This document shows positions 1-5,717 of a stretch of 7,702 bases of DNA, one piece after another. The stretch is from an uncultured Bacteroidales bacterium (GTDB taxonomy: Bacteria > Bacteroidota > Bacteroidia > Bacteroidales > Paludibacteraceae), in assembly GCA_937901025.1 (NCBI GenBank), contig CALCGR010000090.1, forward strand, positions 1-7,702, given 5' to 3'. Position 1 is the stretch's first letter. The number at the start of each line of letters is the position of its first letter. The notes under the pieces are model-generated. The model did no database searches and was not told the origin of the DNA. It saw only the letters and a program-made list of their open reading frames with translations. The position numbers and the translations under genes are program-made.

Positions 1-2505
1 GACGGTCTCAAGCCGGTGCAGAGGAGAATCCTGCACGCGATGAAGTGTGTGGATGACGGTAAGATGAATAAGGTTGCCAATATCGTAGGTCAGACCATGC
101 AGTATCACCCGCATGGTGATGCGAGTATTGGTGATGCATTAGTACAGTTAGGTCAAAAAGACTTACTGATTGATTGTCAAGGAAACTGGGGTAACATCCT
201 CACGGGGGATGGAGCAGCGGCTCCTCGTTATATCGAGGCCCGACTCAGTAAGTTTGCTTTAGAGACGGTTTTCAATCCCAAGACCACGCAGTGGATGATG
301 AGTTATGACGGGCGCAAGAAGGAACCTATCCATTTGCCCGTTAAGTTCCCGCTACTCTTAGCGCAAGGCGTAGAAGGTATTGCGGTGGGATTGAACTCGA
401 AGATCTTGCCTCATAACTTCAACGAGTTATGCGATGCCTCGATGGCGTACCTTAGGGGGGAGGAGTTCCAACTCTATCCCGACTTCCCTACGGGAGGAGA
501 GATTGATGTCAACCGATACAACGATGGTGAGCGTGGCGGTATGGTAAAGGTGCGCTCGAAGATCACCAAGTCGGAGGATAACAAGACGCTGATCATCAGC
601 CAAGTGCCGTATGGTACCACGACCTCGAAGATCATCGAGACGATACTCAAGGCGCAAGACAACGGAAAGATCAAGATTAAGAAAGTAGATGACTTCACGG
701 CGCAAGAGGCTAAGATATTGGTGCAGTTGGCTCCGGGTGCCTCGTCGGATAAAACGATAGATGCCCTTTATGCCTTCACGGATTGTGAGGTAGCCATTGC
801 CCCGAACTGCTGTGTGGTTGAGGATAAGAAACCTATCTTCACGAATGTGACGACGCTGCTCAAACGCTCGACGGACAACACGAAGCAGTTGCTCAAATGG
901 GAGCTCGAGATCTTAAAGAGCGAACTGGAGGAGCAGTATTTCTATACTTCTTTGGAGCGCATTTTCATTGAGAACCGCATCTATAAGAAAGAGGGTTACG
1001 AGAACGCACCGGACAAAGAGAAGTTGATTGATTTTGTAGATCAGGAGTTAGTGCCTTTTAAGCCGTCCTTGATACGGGAAGTAAGACGCGAGGATATTGA
1101 GAAGTTGTTTGAGATACGGATGCTGCGCATCACGAAGTTCGACTCCAAGAAAGCGGACGAGTTGATGAAGTCGTTGGATAAGCAGATCAAGGAGACGGTG
1201 AAGAACCTCAATCACTTGACGGATTATACCCTGCGTTGGTTCGAGCAGTTAAAGGCGAAGTACGGTGATCGTTATCCGCGTAAGACGGAGGTGAGGAACT
1301 TTGCGTCCATCAATGTCAAGACGGTGGTAGAGGCGAATAAGAAACTCTATATCAACCGTACGGACGGGTTCATCGGTACGGGATTGAAGAATGACGAGTT
1401 CCTTTGCAACTGTTCCGACTTAGACGATTTGATTATCTTCCACAAGGATGGTAAGTATAAGATCATCCGCGTAGCGGAGAAGATCTTCATCGGAACGGAT
1501 ATCCTGCACGCAGATATCTTTAAGAAGAACGATAGTCGCACGATCTATAACGTCGTTTATCGCGACGGTAAGGCGGGCGAGTACTATATGAAGCGTTTCT
1601 TCGTGACGGGTATCGTAAGGGATAAGGAATATGACGTCACCACCGGTAAGGCGGGCAGTAAGGTGGTTTATTTCACGGCCAACCCCAATGGTGAAGCGGA
1701 AGTGATTAAAGCGCAACTCAAGCCGGCACCGCATCTGAAGAAACTGGAGATCGTCAAAGACCTCAGTGAGTTAGGCGTTAAGTCGCGTAGTGCGCGGGGT
1801 AATCTGCTCTCCAAATACGATATCAAGTCTATTTCGCTCAAGCAGAAGGGTCACTCCACGCTCGGCGGACGTCAGGTATGGTTCGATCCCGATGTGCTGC
1901 GTATCAACTACGACGGACAGGGAATGTACTTAGGGGAGTTCTTGGATGAAGATCGGATCTTAGTGGTTACCAACAAGGGGGATTATTACTTGACTACGTT
2001 TGAGTTGACGGCTCACTTTGAGGACAATATCTACCGTATCGAGAAGTTCGATGCACAGAAAGTGTGGTCGGTAGCCTTGTGGAATGCGGATTTAGGATAC
2101 TACTACGCCAAACGTTTCCAGTTTGATGCGCAGTTTAAGTCCCAGAATTTCGTAGGCGAAGACGACCGCAGCCGGTGGGTAGCGATCAGTGACCGCGAGG
2201 AGGCTACGTTCCTCATTACCTTCAAGGACGAGAAGCGCGAACCGATGACGATTGTGATGTCGGAGTTTATTGAGGCCAAGTCGCCCAAGGCGAAGGGTAA
2301 ACGTATCTCGACCTTAGAGATAGACAAGATTGAGGATATCACTCCAGCTCCCCCGGAGCCCGAACCTGAACCGGAAGAACCGGAAATACCGGAGACACCG
2401 GAAGAACCGGAAACGCCGGAAACGCCGAAAACGCCGGAAGGCGGAGAGGCTGTGACTCTGACGATTACCAACGGGGAGAAAGAGGAACAACTCAGTTTAT
2501 TCTGA
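1..2505 (+). CDS. parC: DNA topoisomerase IV subunit A (ParC), N-terminus truncated by window edge
   Basis: Breakage-reunion subunit of the type IIA topoisomerase that, with ParE, decatenates and relaxes chromosomal DNA in the cytoplasm. The frame is open from base 1 and begins inside the conserved DGLKPVQRRILHAM motif, so the true start lies upstream; by comparison with relatives about 45-60 residues are missing. GTG at base 16 is an internal Val, not a start. Visible landmarks are YHPHGDASIGDALVQLGQ (quinolone-determining region), the catalytic Tyr in APRYIEARLS (codon 229-231), and a long coiled-coil and tower region. The C-terminal beta-pinwheel part carries STLGGRQVWFDPDV. I see no GyrA-box (QRRGGKG), which favours ParC over GyrA. 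The tail is a Pro/Glu repeat followed by terminal QLSLF. The stop overlaps the convergent response regulator gene by 9 bp. Databases often label such proteins 'gyrase/topoisomerase IV subunit A'. Family assignment is near certain; ParC versus GyrA is very likely. Confidence 0.95.
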   Translation, partial: DGLKPVQRRILHAMKCVDDGKMNKVANIVGQTMQYHPHGDASIGDALVQLGQKDLLIDCQGNWGNILTGDGAAAPRYIEARLSKFALETVFNPKTTQWMMSYDGRKKEPIHLPVKFPLLLAQGVEGIAVGLNSKILPHNFNELCDASMAYLRGEEFQLYPDFPTGGEIDVNRYNDGERGGMVKVRSKITKSEDNKTLIISQVPYGTTTSKIIETILKAQDNGKIKIKKVDDFTAQEAKILVQLAPGASSDKTIDALYAFTDCEVAIAPNCCVVEDKKPIFTNVTTLLKRSTDNTKQLLKWELEILKSELEEQYFYTSLERIFIENRIYKKEGYENAPDKEKLIDFVDQELVPFKPSLIREVRREDIEKLFEIRMLRITKFDSKKADELMKSLDKQIKETVKNLNHLTDYTLRWFEQLKAKYGDRYPRKTEVRNFASINVKTVVEANKKLYINRTDGFIGTGLKNDEFLCNCSDLDDLIIFHKDGKYKIIRVAEKIFIGTDILHADIFKKNDSRTIYNVVYRDGKAGEYYMKRFFVTGIVRDKEYDVTTGKAGSKVVYFTANPNGEAEVIKAQLKPAPHLKKLEIVKDLSELGVKSRSARGNLLSKYDIKSISLKQKGHSTLGGRQVWFDPDVLRINYDGQGMYLGEFLDEDRILVVTNKGDYYLTTFELTAHFEDNIYRIEKFDAQKVWSVALWNADLGYYYAKRFQFDAQFKSQNFVGEDDRSRWVAISDREEATFLITFKDEKREPMTIVMSEFIEAKSPKAKGKRISTLEIDKIEDITPAPPEPEPEPEEPEIPETPEEPETPETPKTPEGGEAVTLTITNGEKEEQLSLF
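2371..2442 (+). repeat. In-frame 9-bp tandem repeat encoding Pro-Glu-X linker in ParC
   Basis: Eight consecutive 9-bp units of the form CCG-GAA-NNN encode PEE, PEI, PET, PEE, PET, PET, PKT, PEG. Just before them (2353-2370) three 6-bp Pro-Glu units give PEPEPE. The stretch lies between the folded C-terminal domain and the last residues of ParC. It should be an extended, acidic, disordered tether. Gain or loss of units would change tether length without a frameshift. The repeat is read directly from the sequence; its role is inferred. Confidence 0.9.
2488..2502 (+). other. C-terminal QLSLF, putative beta-clamp (DnaN) binding motif of ParC
   Basis: The last five codons of parC (CAA CTC AGT TTA TTC, then TGA) encode QLSLF. 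This fits the eubacterial sliding-clamp binding consensus QL[S/D]LF used by replication and repair proteins. It sits at the free C-terminus after a disordered Pro/Glu tether, the usual placement for a clamp-binding peptide. The match to the consensus is seen directly; binding to DnaN is inferred. Confidence 0.5.
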
Positions 2506-2506
2506 G
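2491..2506. other. Short inverted repeat over both stop codons of the convergent overlap
   Basis: CTCAG (2491-2495) and CTGAG (2502-2506) form a perfect 5-bp inverted repeat around a 6-base A/T-only loop, TTTATT on the + strand. The loop holds the TAA stop of the - strand regulator (2497-2499), and the right arm covers the TGA stop of parC (2503-2505). The stem does not extend outward, and no clear U-tract follows on either strand, so it is at best a weak bidirectional terminator and may be chance. Confidence 0.25.
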
Positions 2507-3174
2507 CGAACGATCTTATAGCCCTTCCCGGTGACGCCTAAGATGGTGTAGGGGGTAGGTTCGAGCAGGTGACGAAGGCGCGTGACGAACACCGCCAGTG
2601 AGCGGGAAGCAAAATGGGAGTCTTGCGACCAGACGGAGGTAAGGATCAAGTGTCGGTCCACGAGTTGACCTTCTTGTTGAAGAAGGAGTTGTAAGATCTC
2701 ACTCTCCCGCGCGGTGAGGTGCTGATCGCCCAACCGATGACGCTGTGCATCAAACGTGAGCGAACCGAGTTGATAGGAGGTAGGGTGTTTTTGGACGGGA
2801 ACCTCGCAACGGCGCAGGACCGCCTGGATACGACAGAGAACGATGTCCATCGAGAAGGGTTTGGTGATATAGTCATCGCAACCCAACTCATAGGCTCGCA
2901 GCACATCCTCTTTTTGACTGCGCGAAGTAAGGATGATGACGGGTAAGTCCGTTGCCTTCCTTAGTTTGCGAAGCAAGTCAAAGCCGCTATGCACGGGGAG
3001 GTTGAGGTCCATGAGAATAAGGTCCACGTGCGAACCTGCTAACGTGTCGAACACGCGGTCGGGAACGGAGAGCGTGGTGACTTTAAAATTATGACTGCGC
3101 AGAAAATCTGCCAAGACGGTAGTGAGATTGACTTCATCATCTACCAAGAGAATATGTTTTTTACGTTCTATCAT
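2497..3174 (-). CDS. OmpR/PhoB-family response regulator, RprY-like
   Basis: DNA-binding half of a two-component system: an N-terminal receiver phosphorylated by a histidine kinase, and a C-terminal winged helix. With the start chosen here the protein has 225 residues. Receiver landmarks are the acidic pair D12-D13 in LLVDDE, phosphoacceptor D56 in LILMDLNLP, switch T83 in ILTSRS and K105 in DYITKPFSM. The winged helix runs about 131-225 and includes LTARESEILQLL, a recognition region near FASRSLAVFVTRLRHLL and the closing GKGYKIV. The wording, especially DDYITKPFSM and GKGYK, resembles Bacteroides RprY. ATG at 3174 is preferred over the in-frame ATG at 3189 because it gives the short leader before the first receiver strand that is typical of relatives; the alternative adds MLIFV. 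No kinase gene is in the window, so it is an orphan here. It is divergent from ansA across 20 bp and convergent with parC. Its target genes are unknown. Confidence 0.93.
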   Translation of the reverse strand: MIERKKHILLVDDEVNLTTVLADFLRSHNFKVTTLSVPDRVFDTLAGSHVDLILMDLNLPVHSGFDLLRKLRKATDLPVIILTSRSQKEDVLRAYELGCDDYITKPFSMDIVLCRIQAVLRRCEVPVQKHPTSYQLGSLTFDAQRHRLGDQHLTARESEILQLLLQQEGQLVDRHLILTSVWSQDSHFASRSLAVFVTRLRHLLEPTPYTILGVTGKGYKIVRSE

Positions 3175-3194
3175 AACAAAAATTAACATACAAA
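3175..3194. other. 20-bp divergent spacer between regulator and ansA starts
   Basis: This A/T-rich gap is all that separates the start codons of the - strand regulator and the + strand asparaginase. It is too short for two full promoters, so each promoter must lie at least partly within the coding start of the opposite gene. I see no Shine-Dalgarno sequence for either gene, as is usual in Bacteroidota. No exact Bacteroides-type TAnnTTTG element is found next to it. Confidence 0.5.
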
Positions 3195-4232
3195 ATGCGT
3201 GCCAAAGTACTCTTAATCATGACCGGCGGAACGATTTCTATGGTTCAAGACCCTGAAACGGGTGCCCTTCGTCCTGCTTCGTTGGATACATTTAAACATT
3301 TTGTACCGGAGTTTACGCAAGCTCCGTACGGGGTGGAACTCTTAGCGTTTAGTCCGATGATTGACTCCTCGGATATCCATCCTACCGATTGGGTGAAGAT
3401 GGCTCAGACTATTGAGACGCACTACAATGACTACGATGGTTTTGTCATTCTGCACGGAACAGACACGATGTCCTATTCCGCCTCTGCCCTCAGTTTTATG
3501 TTAGAGGACTTGACTAAACCGGTTATTTTTACGGGGTCGCAACTGCCCATTGGGGTATTACGTTCGGACGCGAAAGAGAACTTACAAACCGCCATCGAGA
3601 TTGCCGCCGCCAAGAACGAGGCGGGACGGGCGATGGTACCGGAGGTGAGTGTCTATTTCGAGGACCGGCTCTTCCGGGGCAACCGCACCACCAAACGGAA
3701 TGCCGAGCACTTCTCTGCCTTCAATTCCTATAACTACTCCCCCCTGGCGAAAGCGGGTGTACACATCACCTATCAACCTGCGCTCATTCATTATCCCGCA
3801 GCGGATGCCCGACTGAAGGTGCACACCAAGATGGATGGTCGCGTGACGGTGCTCAAACTCTTCCCCGGTATCACCGAGTCCGTAGTGAGATCCCTTCTTC
3901 AGACCCCCGACTTACAAGGGGTGGTACTCGAGACTTACGGGGCGGGCAATGCCCCCTCTTGCGAGTGGTTGTATGAGTGCTTGGCTCGCGCGATTCAGGC
4001 GGGGATTATCATTGTCAACAAGACGCAGTGTAATACCGGTTCGGTACAGATGGGACTCTACGACGTAAGCCGTAACCTACTCAAAGCCGGGGTGCTATCG
4101 GGATACGACATCACCACCGAGGCGCTGCTCACGAAGATGATGTGTCTGCTGGGCGAATACCCGAATGATAAGCGCAAGGTGATTGAACTGTTACAACAAC
4201 CCCTTTGCGGCGAAATGACGACGAACAACTAG
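3195..4232 (+). CDS. ansA: Type I (cytoplasmic) L-asparaginase
   Basis: Hydrolyses L-asparagine to aspartate and ammonia in the cytoplasm. The 345-residue length and colinear motifs match E. coli AnsA. TGGTIS near the N-terminus carries the nucleophile Thr13, DSSD (57-60) binds substrate, and HGTDTM (88-92) supplies the second Thr-Asp pair T89-D90. RGNRTTK (161-167) brings the catalytic Lys167, and TQC (277-279) lies near the C-terminus. There is no signal peptide, which separates it from the periplasmic type II enzyme. The ATG at 3195 gives the expected short leader before the first beta strand. The upstream bases are A-rich with no Shine-Dalgarno. It is divergent from the response regulator and followed on the same strand by pepD after a 39-bp repeat spacer, so ansA-pepD is probably an operon for amino acid and peptide catabolism. 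Control by the adjacent regulator is possible but not shown. By eye, residues at the E. coli allosteric site are only partly kept (Thr166 and Cys279 kept, Arg replaced by Glu246). Confidence 0.95.
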   Translation: MRAKVLLIMTGGTISMVQDPETGALRPASLDTFKHFVPEFTQAPYGVELLAFSPMIDSSDIHPTDWVKMAQTIETHYNDYDGFVILHGTDTMSYSASALSFMLEDLTKPVIFTGSQLPIGVLRSDAKENLQTAIEIAAAKNEAGRAMVPEVSVYFEDRLFRGNRTTKRNAEHFSAFNSYNYSPLAKAGVHITYQPALIHYPAADARLKVHTKMDGRVTVLKLFPGITESVVRSLLQTPDLQGVVLETYGAGNAPSCEWLYECLARAIQAGIIIVNKTQCNTGSVQMGLYDVSRNLLKAGVLSGYDITTEALLTKMMCLLGEYPNDKRKVIELLQQPLCGEMTTNN

Positions 4233-4234
4233 AC

Positions 4235-4268
4235 ACTAATTACTAATTACTAATTACTAATTACTAAT
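4235..4268 (+). repeat. Tandem heptamer repeat (ACTAATT) filling the ansA-pepD spacer
   Basis: Four perfect copies of ACTAATT (4235, 4242, 4249, 4256) and a fifth copy matching 6 of 7 bases (4263-4268) occupy 34 of the 39 bases between the ansA stop and the pepD start. The array ends three bases before the pepD ATG. Each unit contains TAA at positions 3-5 (4237, 4244, 4251, 4258, 4265). Since 7 leaves remainder 1 on division by 3, three successive units close all three + frames. The complement also has TAG in each full junction. No Shine-Dalgarno is present. The pattern is seen directly; function is unknown. Confidence 0.95.
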
Positions 4269-4271
4269 ATT

Positions 4272-5717
4272 ATGACAAATCAAGAACCCAAAGCGGTATG
4301 GGAGCATTTCCATGAACTCAACCTCATTCCGCGTCCCTCGGGACAAAAAGAGGCTATCTCGCAATTCTTAGTTAACTATGGTCATAGTCTGGGATTAGAG
4401 ACCTTGACTGACCGGATTGGTAATGTACTGATCCGCAAACCCGCAAGTCCCGGTATGGAGAACCATCCGGGGGTGATCCTGCAAGGGCATATGGATATGG
4501 TGCCGCAAAAAAACAGCGACATCGACTTCGACTTCACGAAGGATCCTATACGCGCGTACGTAGAAGATAATAAGGAGTGGGTGACGGCCGAGGGTACGAC
4601 CTTAGGTGCGGATAACGGTATCGGTGTAGCCGTGGCTATGGCTATCCTCGCCGATAAGTCCATCGTTCATCCGCCGTTGGAGGCTTTCTTTACGGTAGAT
4701 GAAGAAACGGGTATGTACGGAGCCTTCGCCTTAGAGGGAGGCCGGTTACAAGGGAAGTACTTACTCAACCTCGACTCCGAGACCGAAGGCGAACTGTATG
4801 TGGGTTGTGCCGGAGGTGTTGATGCGGAAGCCACCTTCGAGTATATCCCTGTTGAAGTAGAGGAGGGCGATATCGCTTTGCAAATCGATTTGAAGGGTTG
4901 CAAGGGAGGTCACTCGGGTTGCGATATCCACCTGCAACGGGCGAATGCGATTAAGCTACTGTTCCGCTTCCTCAAACAAGCCGTAGCCGAATATGAGGCG
5001 CGTTTAGTCAAGGTGGATGGCGGCAATATGCGCAATGCTATCCCGCGCGAGGCATCGGCAGTCATCACCATCCCGAAGGAGAGTAAGGAAGACTTGCAAC
5101 AACTCGTAGACGATTATGAGGACCTGTTTATTCGCGAGTATGACGGCGTAGAAGACAACCTCTCGCTCACGATGAAAGAAGTGCCTTGTCCGAAGATGGA
5201 GTTAAGGGAGGATGTACAAGACTTCCTTATCCATGCGGTGACGTTGTGTCCGCACGGTGTTTATCGTCGTATTGACGCTATGCCGGAGATTGTAGAGACC
5301 AGTAATAATATTGCCATTATCGCTACGGATGACAAAACGATTAAGGTCATCTGTCTGGCCCGCTCGTCGGTAGAGAGTCGTAAGGAAGAACTCCAGCAAG
5401 TCATTCATTCCGCCTTTGCTTTGGCGGGAGCCGAGGTTAAATTCTCGGGGGCTTATCCGGGTTGGAAACCGAATTTGAAGAGTCGTCTGCTGGCTGTGAT
5501 GAAAGAAGTCTACACCAAGACTTTTGGTAACGAGCCTCGTATCGTGACCATCCACGCAGGTTTGGAGTGCGGTATCATCGGTCGTAACTATCCGGAGATG
5601 GAGATGATCTCCTTTGGTCCGACCATCGAGCATCCGCATTCCCCCGAAGAGCGGGTGAACATTGCCACGGTGGGTAAACTATATCAATACGTATTAGCGG
5701 TTTTGCGCAGTTTTTAA
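4272..5717 (+). CDS. pepD: Xaa-His dipeptidase / aminoacyl-histidine dipeptidase (M20C, PepD)
   Basis: Cytoplasmic dinuclear zinc metallopeptidase that cleaves dipeptides, classically Xaa-His such as carnosine, and often other dipeptides. The 481-residue length is that of E. coli PepD and the motifs are colinear. Metal and catalytic positions, inferred by family comparison, are H73 and D75 in QGHMDMVPQK, bridging D114 in GADNGIG, the E144/E145 pair in VDEETGMYGA, D168 in NLDSE and H456 in HPHSPEERV. GGHSG (212-216) opens the lid or dimerisation domain, roughly residues 190-390; GGNMRNAIPRE and GAYPGW are further family signatures, and HAGLECG (428-434) returns to the catalytic domain. It has no signal peptide. 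The ATG at 4272 directly follows the heptamer array. It probably shares a transcript with ansA, giving a small asparagine and dipeptide catabolic unit. Its 3' end overlaps the convergent protease gene by 24 bp, so its terminator, if any, lies in that gene. Confidence 0.95.
   Translation: MTNQEPKAVWEHFHELNLIPRPSGQKEAISQFLVNYGHSLGLETLTDRIGNVLIRKPASPGMENHPGVILQGHMDMVPQKNSDIDFDFTKDPIRAYVEDNKEWVTAEGTTLGADNGIGVAVAMAILADKSIVHPPLEAFFTVDEETGMYGAFALEGGRLQGKYLLNLDSETEGELYVGCAGGVDAEATFEYIPVEVEEGDIALQIDLKGCKGGHSGCDIHLQRANAIKLLFRFLKQAVAEYEARLVKVDGGNMRNAIPREASAVITIPKESKEDLQQLVDDYEDLFIREYDGVEDNLSLTMKEVPCPKMELREDVQDFLIHAVTLCPHGVYRRIDAMPEIVETSNNIAIIATDDKTIKVICLARSSVESRKEELQQVIHSAFALAGAEVKFSGAYPGWKPNLKSRLLAVMKEVYTKTFGNEPRIVTIHAGLECGIIGRNYPEMEMISFGPTIEHPHSPEERVNIATVGKLYQYVLAVLRSF

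Noticed and set aside
1420..1734. 104-codon - strand open frame within parC
   Set aside because: Antisense shadow of conserved ParC coding sequence, with no recognisable motif or start context.
2103..2471. 122-codon - strand open frame rich in Ser-Gly
   Set aside because: It is antisense to parC; its SGVSG-like repeats are simply the complement of the CCGGAANNN Pro-Glu repeat. No protein-like features.
3153..3160. TATGTTTT as a Bacteroides-type -7 promoter element for ansA
   Set aside because: It misses the final G of TAnnTTTG, and the nearest upstream TTG is about 22 bp away, slightly too far. Too weak to annotate.
4235..4268. Heptamer array as a CRISPR or replication iteron
   Set aside because: Units are contiguous 7-mers with no spacers and no cas, rep or origin context; iterons are longer and normally lie by a replication gene.
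5202..5639. 145-codon - strand open frame within pepD
   Set aside because: Antisense to the conserved C-terminal catalytic part of PepD; no independent support.
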